64,000 nucleotides of DNA from Limnanthes douglasii subsp. nivea (GCA_036936605.1 JAUPFV010000002.1:334279215-334343214), one strand, 5' to 3'; shown: positions 34,101 through 45,852, numbered from the stretch's first letter. Notes: generated from the letters alone by a model not told the origin. Numbers and translations: made by a program.

Positions 34101-35011
34101 AATGTGGCCATGCTTCTACAGAGGCCCTTCCAAGATTAGATGCTTTGATTAGGCATCCCAATTCTCAGCATGGAGACAATGTGATGGCGTATGATAATGC
34201 TGTTTCAGCCCTTGGAAAAATATGCCAGTTCCACAAAAACAGCGTAGATGCCGCACAGGTACTCTATTGAACTTCCTTAACCTGGATCTCCACTATATTC
34301 TCTCAGTTTATCTGCTCCGTATGCTTTGCTCGCGCATGCTAAAATTATATCTGTTTTAGTTCTTTCTCTTCAATGGTGTGGATTTGTATTTCTCCCAGAA
34401 CTGTGCTACTCTAAAAGTTCAACTTCTATTATATTGATTTCAGCATGGTTTCTTTATTGACAGATTATTCCTGCATGGTTAAGCTGTTTGCCTCTAAAGG
34501 GTGATTTGGTTGAAGCAAAGATCGTTCATGACCATCTTTGTTCAATGGTCGAAAGGTAACACAAATAGATATGACTCTTTTACAGAGCCTTATTTCTTTT
34601 GAAGTTATTCTTTAACATAAAAATTCGGCTCATATTTGCAGATCAGATCAGGATCTTCTGGGACCTAACCAACAGTATCTACCCAAAATTGTGGCCGTTT
34701 TTGCTGAGGTATTGTTTTAAGTTCTCTGTCCATTTCTCGACAAGAAGTCTGTAAAATTGTTTCTTTTGAGCAATATACTTTGAATAAAAATATAAAATTC
34801 CAAACATGACATACTTTATCAATTTTTGTATCTTATCTGTGTTTAGGTGATTTGCGCGGGTAAAGAATTGGCTACAGAACAAACGGGTAGTCGAATGATT
34901 AGTGTTTTGAGGCAACTACAACAAACTTTACCCCCTTCCACTTTAGCATCAACTTGGTCGTCTTTGCAGCCGCAGCAACAGCTTGTGTTACAATCCATCC
35001 TTTCTTCATAG
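28105..35011 (+). CDS. IPO5: Importin-5-type karyopherin beta (nuclear import receptor)
   Basis: Intact spliced gene. My exons: 28105-29331, 29629-29832, 29910-30014, 30373-30438, 30513-30677, 30854-30928, 31104-31252, 31618-31753, 31836-31905, 31996-32123, 32234-32290, 32784-32969, 33079-33171, 33647-33732, 33821-33887, 33964-34030, 34122-34258, 34464-34555, 34642-34708, 34847-35011. All introns are GT-AG, phases join cleanly and the sum is 3,342 nt (1,113 aa plus stop), close to the roughly 1,115 aa of plant IPO5/KPNB3/IMB5 proteins. The protein is a HEAT-repeat solenoid expected to carry ribosomal proteins and histones through nuclear pores under Ran-GTP control. The N-terminal importin-beta region includes [10 protein letters not shown] (about residues 42-51). 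Also seen are the conserved [20 protein letters not shown], the acidic loop EADDDDDD (about residue 657) and a second charged stretch near residues 825-856. The start ATG in context GCCATGGCT fits plant initiation. The in-frame ATG at 28,000 lies in the leader and is not preferred. Confidence 0.96.
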
Positions 35012-35738
35012 TTCATTATATATCCTTGTACATGTCATTTTTTTTGATTTAGCTTTTCACCAGTGAGTTCATGATTTTGGTTGGTTTGAACATATAGTTA
35101 AGTTTTGGGATAGAATCTGCATTACTAGAGATGTTCTTTTCTGTTTCTTATTGACATGAATAGAAGGAAAGTATGATTATTATTGTGGTTTTGTTTTTTC
35201 ATAGTAGCCGCTGGACCAGCTTCTACCCTACAATTTTGGTAGCAGTTTTTATTTTTCTTTATTTGATATTTGAAGCTTATTCACAAATTCTGGCGTTTGC
35301 TATGTGGAATGTTATTGGAAGTGCTGAAACTTGAATAAAAAAAGCAACCACTTTATTCAAAACTCCTATTCAGCTCCGTTCCATGGTCTTGGCACAATTG
35401 GACTGTAAAAGGAGTAGACGTAAAGTGAATCAAGTCTTCATCTTTTGTCTTACCACTTGTTTTCTGTAAGAATTCTCTTGAACTTTTAAAGAAAATACTT
35501 TGTTTGTTCTCGTTTGTCATTACATTGCCTTGCAACTATAAAAACAAAAGTACGAGTTTTTTTCGTTTCAGTAATTTACTGTCTTTCATTTCTTTTTACT
35601 TCCTTATCTAAAAGTATTTCAAATATCTCATTTCTACCTCATTGCCTTTCAGATTATCAAGTGGGAGTTTTTCTATAAACAGCCAAAAAAAACTTTTATA
35701 AGAAAACGAAATCTTGGAAGTATGATAAAAAGTTTTCT
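35012..35738 (+). other. 3' untranslated and downstream region of the importin gene
   Basis: An AATAAA signal lies at 35,334-35,339, about 320 bases after the stop codon, in GAATAAAAAAAG. It is a plausible far-upstream polyadenylation element, though plant signals are loose. No other gene is seen before the LRR pseudogene. The minus-strand 60-aa frame at 35,353-35,535 has no family features. Confidence 0.5.
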
Positions 35739-37500
35739 CTGTGGGATGGGGTAACGTGTGATGCAAGCATTGGTCATGTGGTTGACTTGGTCCTCAGCTG
35801 CAGCTGGCACTACCTCCAAAGCTCAACCTTGCTCACAGTGACTTTAGTGGGCACTTTGGTCACATCCCAGTGTAGCCGGATTAGCTCCGTGATCCCTCTT
35901 CAGCTTGCACTACTTCCATAGCTCAACCTTGCTTACAATGACTTTAGTGGGCACTTTGGTCTTATCTCAGTATAGCTAGGATAGCTCCGAGATCCCATCT
36001 GAGCTTGGCTAGGTCGCAAGCTTAACCCATATTTATCTCTCAATGACAGGTTTTACAGGTCAAATTCCAGTGCAGCTCACATTGCTAATTAAGTTGGTTT
36101 TGCTCCATCTCTTTTTGAATTACCATACCGACTTATGCTCTAGATTGTATTCTCATAGATTGAATTTTGGTAAACTTAACCTGCAAACTCTTACGCTAAT
36201 AGAGCTTGGTCTAACGAGTGTAAATATGTCTTCATCTTCACCCGCAATACTTACTAGTCTGTCTTCTCTTCAATCCAATTATTTTGATGGTGCGATCCTG
36301 TCTCGTTTAGGAAATCATGCAAAGTTCCATAGTTTAGCTCTTGCTGAAAACCTTCTTGGCTTGGAAACTTAATGCGATTGGAAAGAATCCATCTCGGGTC
36401 CAACAATCTCAGCGCTCAAATTACATTTTCATTTAGAAATCTAACCCAATTAGACCTTTCTACCGACAAGTTACGCTGACAAGTCTCACACTGCTCGAAA
36501 CCCTTCATGCCACTCCTTCCTTGGCGCATCGCCGTCTTCATACCTTCCAAAAATAATTTCACCAGAACCATGAAAGCATCGATCTGCAGAGTGGTTAATC
36601 TTCAGCATCTTGATTTATCTAGTAACAATCTGGATGTTACGATTCACCAATATTTGATCACTTTCAGTGACTCTCTTAGAGTGCCTAATCTGCAAAACAA
36701 CCAGTTCAGTGGAGATATTCCTGAGATATTTACCAATTCTTGTGGCTTTATACGCACACTTAGCTACAGAGAAATTGATTTGTAGGGAAGTGCAGAGCCC
36801 TACATGTATTGAATCTCGAGAGCAATTAGATAACACAACAGGGTTCCATATTGGTTGGGACTTGGGAGAGTTACCAGTATTGATGCTTCTCATCTTATGA
36901 TCAAGTAGATATCACGGTCCTTTATGGACTGCTTAATTTCCTTTGGCCTTCGCTAATTTGTGTATCATTGATATATCCTACAACTCCTTCACTAGAACCT
37001 TACCATCTCAGCTTTTCAGCAGTTAGTACTCAATAGAATCCACCATTGATGCTAATCCTGGAACGAAATATATTGGAGACGAGGGCATTAATGATTCGGT
37101 TAATTTGACTAATAAAGGAATCGAAACACATTATGAAAAAATTCTTACAATCTTTACTGCTTTTGCTTTGTCCAACAACGGACTTGTGGCATCAATTCCA
37201 TAATTTATCTTCTAAAGGTACTTAAGGTTCTCAACTTGTCAACTGATGCTTTTTACAGGCTATATTCCAGCACCATCCTTCATAAAACTGACTGAACTCT
37301 AATCTTTAGATCTATCTAACAACAAACTTTCCGGGGAGATCCCCACGACAGTTGGCAAGTGTCTTTGTCTCTTTCAAAAATTGTACTTTCTATCAACCAA
37401 CTCAGGGGTCAGATACCGCATACTTCACAGTTTGAAACACAGCCAAAATTCGTCTTTCGAACGATATCATGGACTATGTGGTCCCCCATTGCCCAAGTGT
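35739..37500 (+). pseudogene. LRR receptor-like protein (RLP, Cf-9/Ve type) pseudogene
   Basis: Parts of an extracellular leucine-rich-repeat receptor occur in order with many stops and shifts. The N-terminal cap reads LWDGVTCDASIGHVVDL (35,739 on). LRR words follow: FTGQIP (36,048), NLQHLDLSSNNLD (36,596) and NNQFSGDIPEIF (36,700). The island segment DSVNLTNKGIE-HYEKILTIF lies near 37,092-37,165, matching the VTTKGLE-EL-KILTIFT region that precedes the last repeats of RLPs. Then come SLDLSNNKLSGEIPTTV near 37,305 and GLCGPPLPKC (37,471-37,500) at the C-terminal cap. Such receptors sit in the plasma membrane and often act in immunity. This copy cannot encode a full protein, and a duplicated block near 35,800-36,000 (LTVTLVGTLVTSQ-like and its repeat) adds to the damage. 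Confidence 0.9.
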
Positions 37501-37723
37501 TGAAATTTTGACGTACGAACTGATCGAGAGCCCAAGGAATAATCTGATAAAGAAGGCTTTAACGGGATATCAGCATAGATTGGATGCGCTATCAGGACGT
37601 TTATTCGGGATTACTATGGGACATTATCCTAACCATATCGAAGCAAAAATGAATACAGATAATTGTCAACCTACATCGATGCATAAGGATTATTAGCATG
37701 CGTATTAGAGTCCATTATGTTTG

Positions 37724-37865
37724 TCAGTCTTTTACGTACTACTTAAACAAGCTGGTGTAAGTGATATTTTTCAGTCTTTTATGTACTATTTTAACTAGCT
37801 AGTGTAAGTGATGTTTTTCAGTCTTTCTTTGTACTATTCGAACTAATGTTGTTGATGGAATCATA
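37724..37865. repeat. 47-bp minisatellite, three copies
   Basis: Units begin at TCAGTCTTT at about 37,724, 37,771 and 37,818. Each runs through (A/G)TACTA, then AACTAG(C)T-GTGTAAGTGAT-TTTT. The third unit is the most diverged. Confidence 0.85.
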
Positions 37866-37881
37866 TTTCTTAGTCTTCGCC

Positions 37882-38150
37882 TTTTAAAATTTTGCATGTT
37901 TAGTCTCCAATGCTTGTAATTGTTTAAGAATGGATATAAGACAACTGAAACATTAGATTTTCGTTTTACATTTGTTTCTCAAATCTTTTGTCAATAATAC
38001 TCCATAATCTTTTGCCAATAATATTTAAGTTTAAAAGAAGTGTATTATTGGCAAAATAATTGAATTACCAAATGTGAGAATTTTTTTTTACACGTGCCAA
38101 TTTTTAAGCAATCTTATGTGCGAATAATCTAAACATGCAAAATTTTAAAA
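37882..38150. mobile_element. Foldback MITE, 269 bp with 22-bp perfect TIRs
   Basis: The ends are perfect inverted repeats of 22 bp: the left arm at 37,882-37,903 starts TTTTAAAATTTTGCATG, and the right arm at 38,129-38,150 is its exact complement. The interior is also partly palindromic, with CATAATCTTTTGCCAATAATA facing TATTATTGGCAAAATAAT across a short loop near 38,025-38,045. The whole could form a long hairpin RNA. No target duplication was recognised. A related, left-truncated copy in the same orientation is at about 45,853-46,064. Confidence 0.8.
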
Positions 38151-38369
38151 CATTTGAAGCTAAATTCACGAAAACATGGTCTAACCCATCCAATTATAAG
38201 TTCACCTAAAAGTGATATAATCTCACTATTTTTAGATAGAATATCATTTTGGGAATATATAAGGTGTTCACTTTTTCATTTATCTCACTTTCTCTCTTTA
38301 CATAAATTTCCACGACCACCTCTTCCTCCAGCAATCCTCTGACGACCCTCCAGCGACATCTTCCTCGAT

Positions 38370-38404
38370 CATGAAGAAATCCGATGCTTCTCTTCCTCAA
38401 CCAA
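38370..38404 (+). pseudogene. Possible first exon of the PMD-type gene
   Basis: ATGAAGAAATCCGATGC begins a short frame (MKKSDASLPQPR) that meets a good donor, AAGGTGAATT, at 38,404. The next plausible exon starts after TTAACTCAG at 38,921. Joining these two is inference from splice-site-like sequences only. The intervening sequence contains a palindrome cluster. Confidence 0.3.
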
Positions 38405-38652
38405 GGTGAATTTTTTTTGTTTTTTTTCCTACTTTTAAAATTTTGTTAGTTTCTCAAGTTCATCAAGCCATTAGGTTGTTAATTATATGTTTGTTGTTGT
38501 TTGAGGTTGAAATTGTTGTGAAATTGATGGGTTAATGTTATGGTTTATGAATCAGGGTTCAGTTTGAGGATTTTGAGGGTAATTAAGGTTAGAAATTTAG
38601 GAGGTTGTGTTCATTTTCCTCGTCGGAATCAGGAGGAAGATAAACGATACCG

Positions 38653-38748
38653 ATGGTGCCGCCATTGCGCATCAACAGTGTGTAACACATGCATGAATGG
38701 TGCACAATACCTGCACCATAGGTGCGTAGCGGATGCACCTATGATGCA
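38653..38748. repeat. Palindrome cluster 1 (TGCACC-NNN-GGTGCA type)
   Basis: The cluster has a TGCACCATAGGTGCG at 38,712-38,726 and TGCACCTATGATGCA at 38,734-38,748, plus half-sites GATGGTGCCG (38,653) and AATGGTGCAC (38,696). The same word type recurs at 41.3-41.58 kb and 45.36 kb. Confidence 0.75.
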
Positions 38749-38921
38749 CTACCGATTATGTGATTTATCCAAAAATGTTTCCAATTTTTTTAAAATTTAA
38801 TAACCTTTTTTATGTATATTTAGTTTTTAGTATTTGTTTGTTATATGATTTAATTACTAATAATGATTTTTTCGTGTTTATTTCAGTTTTTTTATCTAAC
38901 ATTTATTATTTGTTAACTCAG

Positions 38922-39186
38922 GTCGTCTAATACGCGGAAGGACCACTTACCACGTTTTAAAGTTGAGCACCATGGGAAATATATTTTCCTCGTCAAGTCC
39001 GTCGAAGCGGAAAAGGTCAAACTTGACCTCAAAAAGTGCAGAAGAATGAACATGGAAAAGAAAGTGGAGGAGCACACTAAACGATCATTGCACAAAATCC
39101 ATAAAGGTTTAAGGCATGAAAAAGGCCTGGTTAAAAAAGTTAATTATGTGAGGGGTGGATTATCTAGACAAGTTTCACCATTACTA
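38922..39186 (+). pseudogene. Basic, charged exon upstream of the PMD pseudogene
   Basis: The frame after the putative acceptor at 38,921 reads RSSNTRKDHLPRFKVEHHG, then KYIFLVKSVEAEKVKLDLKK and onward to a stop near 39,186, about 87 residues without interruption. It is Lys/Arg/Glu-rich with a helical look. I do not recognise a domain. Position and strand suggest it belongs to the PMD-type gene that follows, but it may be a separate small frame. Confidence 0.4.
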
Positions 39187-39539
39187 TGACCAACTTCAGA
39201 TCACCATTTACCATCACTATCTCATCGTTCACCGCTATCATCTCATCATTCACCACCAGTGCATCGTGCATCACACTTAGATGTGGCTATCGGTTGACAC
39301 TGGTGACGTAGACCATGAGTTACTGGAGGAGGAGGAAGACACAACTTAGAGAGAGGAGCAAATGAAGATGTTTGCATTTTTAGAAATGTAACAAAATACT
39401 GTTTTTCTTGACTACAAGGAGCACGAGACATTCAACGATTTCGGTGAGAGTATAGTTTTTAATCATTAAATTAAAAGTTTAACTAAAATCTATTTTGTTT
39501 ATTAAGTGTTTTTTACCTAATATTTTTGTTTGCAGCCAC

Positions 39540-40935
39540 ACAGTTCTCTCGGCATTCAAACACATTGTAACGTGCTTCGCATGTGGAACTTGACAGAACA
39601 ACCCGGGGTAGCTAGTCATCTTCTTTGTACTATGTTTGGACCTCTCATAGCTCACCTTCATAAGTATTAAACTCATCCAATGTTGGACGAGGTACTTGTC
39701 GAGTGCTGACACCAAGAGACCAACACATTTCAATTCAAATTCGGAGAGATGACACTCACTTTAGATTATGTAAATTTCACTATAGGCCTCCTTGTAGTTG
39801 GTAGAACATTAGATGCAGTTAAGGCCACGAGAGAGGAGACATATACGTTTTATACGGGGTTGTTGGGACTCATAGTTGACGAGGTCCATACCGAGTTTGA
39901 GTCCACACGAGAGATAGGTTTTAAATTGAATTGACTTTGCGAAATATTTACTGAGGAGCAATTCGTTCACTTGACCAACCAATAGACTATACGTCAGGTA
40001 TCACGCGTATACCTTACGTTTTTATTCAGGTGCATTATATTCCGGATACTAGTAAAACAATCGTGAATGATGACTATCTCTATGGTTTAGAGAACATGGA
40101 TTATGGGCTGTGAGATATAGTTTGGGGGACTAGTGCATTGACTTTCATTTATCGTGCTCTGAGGGATGCTTCAAAATATTCAAAGCAGTAACTATACGAT
40201 ATCATGGTCATATTAGACTGTTGGATATACAATCAATTTCTAGCTGCAAAATATCTATAATACCTAACTTATATCGTTGGAAAACCAAAGATTTCTAGCT
40301 GTTTACCGAAGAGAATGGTGGGTTCAAACGTGCGACCCCAATCCAATATCCGCGCCCTTTTTGCATATTTAAAGGAGAATGATATAAGCGAACTGACATT
40401 ATACCTAATATATGCATAAAAATATTTTGCATGTTTAACTTAACTTAAAGTTTTTATAACATGTTGTATTGTTTTGTTTTTCAGGTCATCTTCGAGTCGT
40501 ACGGGTACATGAAATCTAATTTTCCTATACATGATATTTGTCTACTTGATTATTCAATCCGAATGATGAGCACGGTAGAAAGATATATGCCTAATAGATT
40601 CATGCGATAATTCAGAAAGATCCAGGATGCTCGAATATCTCCTATGTTACAAAAAAGTTTTGTATAAGAAGGGAAATTTGTCTCGTTACCTTTCGCGTGA
40701 GACAGTTTGGAAAGATTGTCACCAGTGACTTTTTGAAGATCACTTGACAGTTACGGTCGCTACATGTGGGAGGTTGATGACGACTTAGTATGTTGATTAC
40801 ATTGCTCGCTTTGGATGTAATTTTGTCACCCCACCTGTGTAGTTCGGTGATGACAGACTCCTCGAGACTGCTTGTACGCTCAACAAAATCCAAACGAGAG
40901 ATGACTTGGATGGTTTGAGGCTTTTCAAGAAATAA
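39540..40935 (+). pseudogene. Plant mobile domain (PMD) pseudogene, MULE-associated
   Basis: Near 39,740 the frame reads TNTFQFKFGEMTLTLDYVNF, then TIGLLVVGRTLDAVK. This is the diagnostic start of the plant mobile domain (of the form ETHTFHLP-GE-TITLEDV-LLGLP-G). Earlier, RLWNLTEQPG appears after HSNTL in frame-shifted form. Later pieces such as LRFYSGALYS (40,020) and PIQYPRPFCIFKGE (about 40,330-40,380) fit the AYLLYLLG and hydrophobic parts of the domain, with many stops. PMD proteins occur both as host genes (MAIN/MAIL type) and inside Mutator-like elements. Lying beside a MULE transposase relic on the opposite strand, this copy is best read as transposon cargo. Confidence 0.72.
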
Positions 40936-41300
40936 GTGATGCAACTCTTTTCTGCTTGACTCATTATTAATTTTATATGACTTATTTAGGTTTTGATTAG
41001 TTGTGATTTCGTTATATTTTGTATGGAACCACATATGATTTGGTTATGTATTTGTGTATTATGTTTATGTTAATTTATGTTTACTCGTACATAATTTTTT
41101 ACTCGAATTACCATTACATAATATTAAAAATTAGTCAAACATTAAAAAAAAACGACATAAACATATTTATCAACTCACAACACATTAAATTGTTACAAAA
41201 ATATTTTGGTATTGAATTCATACAGAAAACAAACCAACAAATTGTTAGTAAAAATAATAATTTTAACATACATTCTTTTAACAAGTATTACCAAGAAAAA

Positions 41301-41579
41301 TGCACCATAGGTTCCAAATAAGTGCACCTATGGTGCACACTACTCACCACCAATGGTGCATATTGTTTACATCATCGTGTAACGTATCATCGATGCACAT
41401 TCCTGGCGTCAATGATATGCAATACGTCGCACTAATCTTCATTATAACTCCATCCGGGCAACTAGTCTGCACTGTTGTTCTAATGCACCTATGGTGCTGC
41501 ATTGGACCATTAATGCAAATGCACCATCGGTGCAACCCACTGCGTAACATAAGTGTATAGTGGTTGCACATATGGTACT
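41301..41579. repeat. Palindrome cluster 2 (TGCACC-NNN-GGTGCA type)
   Basis: The sites are TGCACCATAGGTTCC (41,301), GTGCACCTATGGTGCAC (41,322-41,338, 7-bp arms), AATGGTGCAT (41,352), TGCACCTATGGTGCT (41,484-41,498), TGCACCATCGGTGCA (41,520-41,534) and TTGCACATATGGTAC (41,564). The His/Cys-rich frames on both strands here (41,300-41,560 and 41,344-41,676) are products of these repeats and are not called as genes. Confidence 0.85.
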
Positions 41580-41610
41580 TTTTTTTCCAGATGGTGATGT
41601 AATTTAACCG

Positions 41611-41702
41611 GCCAAAAACAATGTCCCGCTTAAATAAACCTGCCAGAAAAAATGTCCCGCTTAAATATACCACCAAAACAAAATCTCACTTAAATGTACC
41701 CG
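41611..41702. repeat. 31-bp tandem repeat, three copies
   Basis: Units begin at 41,611, 41,642 and 41,673. Each is of the form GCCA-AAA-AATGTCCCGC followed by TTAAATA-ACC. The third has TCTCAC in place of TCCCGC. The array lies directly after palindrome cluster 2, between the PMD and transposase relics. Confidence 0.88.
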
Positions 41703-43399
41703 TAAAAATTTATGATTGCACGTCTCTATATAAAGGTCTCGACTAACATAACTCTGAGCATACAAATTTAATTATCCACTTATATAACTTTGTTTGATAT
41801 GAAATGAAGTGTGCTTGAAGACTCTAATCTACTCAAAGTTATAAAAAATGTGAAGTTAACGAGGTCTAATAAGACTACTAAAGGGTTTTTCCAATGAAAT
41901 GCTATGTACAATATACTATATGCACATGTACATATACGGCTTTGCAGGAGGAAAACTAATACCTCCTCCACATAGTCGTGATAAAGTATCTACAATGTAC
42001 AGTTATATTATAAGTGAACCAATGTATCGTGTGTTCGACCTACCATGGGCAATTAAGAATGGATCATTTGACTCATCCCATTTGAAAGTTACTGCTTACC
42101 AAAAATATGCTACGTTTTTTGGAGGAACAAATCGTTCTAAAAGAGGAAGCTCTAAAGAGTATCACTTTTAATGAAAGATATGATTTTGAATAATTTTTAA
42201 TGTTACTTTAAGTTATCCGTGTTTCTTTTTAGTGTATCTGCAAATTGTTAACGTAGTAATGTAACTGAAATATATTAAACAAAAAACTTTACATTACATA
42301 TTCAATACAATAACATAAATTAGATACAATAAACGAGTAGAATATTACAAAAATTCATCAAAATTGGTTAATTTTGGGTTAATGATGATAGGTTTCCGGC
42401 CTTCAAGATCTTTATATATTTTACAGCGACTTAGTAATGATAATTTCAAATTGATGCATCATCACTATGCAATGATGTTCATGTATGATGTATCTGTGCA
42501 CATGGATAGTAGCAGTAATGTCAAGTTATATACACAAATAAAAAGAAGAAAATGTCGATGGCTAATTATATAATAAAAAAATTCAAAGTAAGATGAGATA
42601 CTTATATTGATAAAATGGTTACTATTAACAAAAACAAATCCCATTTCCACCATTTTAGACATTGGAGGGGGTACACCCCAAAATGGTAAAAAGTGTAACT
42701 GCAGCGCCCTGATTGTGATACAAAATACACAATGCATTGAAACCTTATTGCGATTGCTATTACCATTTACATCATTGTCATCCAATAAGATATACTAGAT
42801 GGTACTCCGTAATAGTGTATAATTTCAGCGACCTTTAAATACTCTTATTTACCGTTGTATATCTTGCTTGACACGTCAAAGTTACCCATAAATTCGCCAT
42901 AAAAGTCATTTTTAACATTCCCACATTTTTTCTTGGCCAAACAATCCATATGATATCAAAAAATACCCACAATGGCCAGCATGTCTAACATCGTTTATAA
43001 AAGTAATTAAAGGTTTTAAGTGAGAGAAAAACCATTATAAGTAAATTTTTGTATCCTTAACTATTTATTTTGAACTGATATTAGAGCTTGGTATGTTTTT
43101 ACTAGATAACGACACCATCGAAGGAGTTCGAATTATAGTAGGTTTATCTGCCCGAATGGTATGACCTTTAGGAATTCATTTCCCTTTACGAACGATAACC
43201 TTATGAGTTTTAAATGGGTTTGGCATCGAAGCTTCACGAATTTGTTTTTGCATAATCCACATGTTTCCAATGTAATTATATTGTTTAGTGGATTATGCAT
43301 CAACAACTTATTTTTGTTTGGTATGTGGATGACCACAATGTTTTTATTTCTCAAATAGTTCTGAAAGGGTGGATGTTTCCCAATAAACAACTTCAAACC
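41703..43399. other. Unassigned part of the PMD/MULE block
   Basis: Three unidentified frames lie here: plus 41,899-42,171 (90 aa, containing YRVFDLPWAIKNGSFDSSHL), minus 42,465-42,785 (106 aa) and minus 43,133-43,435 (100 aa, with CGLCKNKF). The last follows the transposase relic in the same strand and could be its C-terminal tail. None matches a family I can name. Confidence 0.4.
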
Positions 43400-43429
43400 A
43401 TTTATTGTAAATATATTCAATGCATCTTT

Positions 43430-45000
43430 CGTCATCGGTTAACATGACATAAATTACAAGTTTATCCACTTTTTTCAAAAGCTCTATCGTGGTTAGGTTT
43501 GTACGTATCATTATGTCTAACCTCTTCTAATGATCATGAAATGATTCCTAACGTACATTTGTTCCATTATATATCTACTCACGAATCTGGTGCCAACACG
43601 GTATACCGTGTTTAGATTGTATCGCACAAATACAAATTTTATCTATCATCTCAATTTCAACAGCCATCCCATATTATTTGATTTCTCATGGTCTTTTTTA
43701 CTTTATGATTCAATAAGAAATAGTTCTTAAACAGTGTGAAGACTTATAATCTGATTTGGTTGAGCACATTATCTCTAAATTTATGTTATGCTATATAACG
43801 ACTCTTTTAAAATGAGGATCTAATTGCACAATATTGCAGTTCAACTAGTGAATGTATCATGCCCCAAAATAACTCGAATTTAAGCTTGCTTGTACGTATA
43901 TAATGCTTTAGGTTAGAATGAGTGCTCTCCACCCGGTTAGTAGTGACATGTCCAAAATGATGATCTTACTAGTTTTCCAAACCACAAATTTATCATTGTA
44001 TAGGTCAAGCCAATACTTTCCGGTGTATTTGATTGTTCCATGATAGGTGTTGTAGTCACGCTGAATCTCAATCCTAACATGATTGAATTTAATTTCTGAC
44101 GTTGAGTACGCAATATTTTTCCATGCAAACATAAACAAAGCATGATCTTTTTTTTATTAAAGTCTTTTTCGTATTCTCTCGAACATATTGGTTAATGTGC
44201 TATCGATATAACATATGCGTGATTTTTTGGAATAATAACTATAGAGCATTCATAACGCCAAGTCTATATCCGTCAAAACCACATAAGATTATTTAATGTT
44301 GTGAGATGCAATAATCAATTCCAAACACTCTAATACCCACTTGAAATTGTTTAATTTCGCTCCAGATATAAATACAAAAAAACACAGTAAGCCAAACCAG
44401 TAAATGTTACACCTATTATCTCAAACAACGACATCCCATACCTTATTTTTTTGTAAGTGTTATCCATTATTAACATTATTGGAAATGTCCGTAACAAATC
44501 CACATTAACTGGATGCGCAAAGAAAATATCAGTAGTACTACAACTTTCATTTTCTCTAGATTTATGTCATTCAAAATAATTATGTATTTTGAACTTTCCT
44601 AACAAGTATTGGAACTGTGACGGACCGACTTTTTCTAACATCTATTTTTTTGCCAAATGTTGTATACAGTATGCATGAACGAAACATTATCTTCGTTTAA
44701 CTTTTTTCTATGTTTAAACTTTCTCTAGGGAAAGTCCCCATGAAGGTTGAACATTATACAAATTCTAATGCTTCTTTATTCAAATATTCTGCGTATAAAT
44801 GACCGTCTACGTTTTTAGAGTTTGGATGGTTATGAATGCCGAATATAAATTCTAACGACCATTGATCGAGATTTACCATGGTACCTTTAAGCTCAAAGTG
44901 ATAACCATATTTGTTTGTTCTCGTCAACTTTCTCTTGAGATTATTTTCGGGTACCACCCAAATATACCATCCTGATCTCTCGTATTCAAAGTATATTCAA
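43430..45000 (-). pseudogene. Mutator-like (MULE/FAR1-type) transposase pseudogene
   Basis: On the minus strand, pieces appear in the order of plant MULE transposases. Near 44,880-44,760 comes LEFIFGIHNHPNSKNVDGHL-YAEYL, the zinc-binding N-terminal region ending in HNH. Then CNIYWFGLLCFF, KLNNFKWVLECLELI and VVLTDIDLAL (about 44,400-44,255), the core with a catalytic-type Asp. Next, HALFMFAWKNIAYSTSEIKF and TGKYWLDLYNDKFVVW (44,138-43,990). Last, a SWIM-type motif CICAIQSKHGIPCWH (about 43,590-43,635) followed by NGTNVRLESFHDHWKRLD-like text. Stops and shifts are frequent, so it is inactive. MULE transposases bind terminal repeats and cut by a DDE mechanism. Confidence 0.85.
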
Positions 45001-45361
45001 ATATTCTTTCTATTATTTATGTTATCGCAACGTTTTATTTTGATAACCAAACCATTGTGTGTCCTAATCTTCTTAACCCACTAAAACGATCCATCTTGCG
45101 TATAATATTCAGTTGTGAAAAAGACATAAGTGTAGCCAATACGGATATCTTCACCATATCCATATGTAGCATCATTTTCCTGCAATATTATTTTAAAAAA
45201 AATCAAACTAAGCAAACAAAATGTAGTTCAAAACATAAAACAACCACTAATAAATTGAACCATATTCTAACCGGTGACATTAGAGATTTGAACCGATGGT
45301 TCCGCCGCTAGGACCGGTGGTTCTGAGACCATGGATCGATAGTGTAGGTGGGTAGAAGTGG

Positions 45362-45385
45362 CGATGGTGCACCTACGCACCATCG
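45362..45385. repeat. Palindrome cluster 3: 9-bp-arm inverted repeat
   Basis: CGATGGTGC and GCACCATCG face each other across ACCTAC. The half-site is the GATGGTGC word of clusters 1 and 2. It lies beyond the 5' end of the transposase relic. A diverged neighbour, CCGATGGTTCCGCC, is at 45,292. Confidence 0.75.
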
Positions 45386-45852
45386 GTTTTATCCCACTAA
45401 GCTGGTGGTACGTAGGTACACCACCTCCGAGGGATTTATTTTTTATAAATATTTTACCTCCTCCGACGACCGTAGCTCATCGATTAAAATCCTATCATTC
45501 AGTTGATTAATATGTTTGGTTGCATTTTTTAGTTTTTTATAGAAATTTTGTCCAAATATAGTGAGTTTCTTGTTTTTTTTCAAGAACAAGTTTATCAAAA
45601 TCAAGAATAACTTGAAGAACAAGTTGAAATGCTGAAAAACCAGTTAAAGAAGATATTGAAATTTTTGGGTAAGGTTAGCTATTTAAGTTGTATTTGATGT
45701 TGGGTGGGGTTAGGTTACACGTAGTTTTTTTTATTAATGATAGGCGTGTAAATAAATTATACTTGGAGGTAAATTTGGTAATGAAAAAGTAAAAAATGAG
45801 TCAATTGTGGATTTTAGATGGGATTAGATGAGATTTGAATTAATTTAACATG

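Noticed and set aside
34679..34915. 78-aa minus-strand ORF
   Set aside because: It is an antisense shadow spanning the last importin exons and intron.
41300..41676. His/Cys-rich overlapping ORFs on both strands (for example repeats of MHHRC)
   Set aside because: They are translations of the repeated TGCACC/GGTGCA palindromes; no start context or domain supports them.
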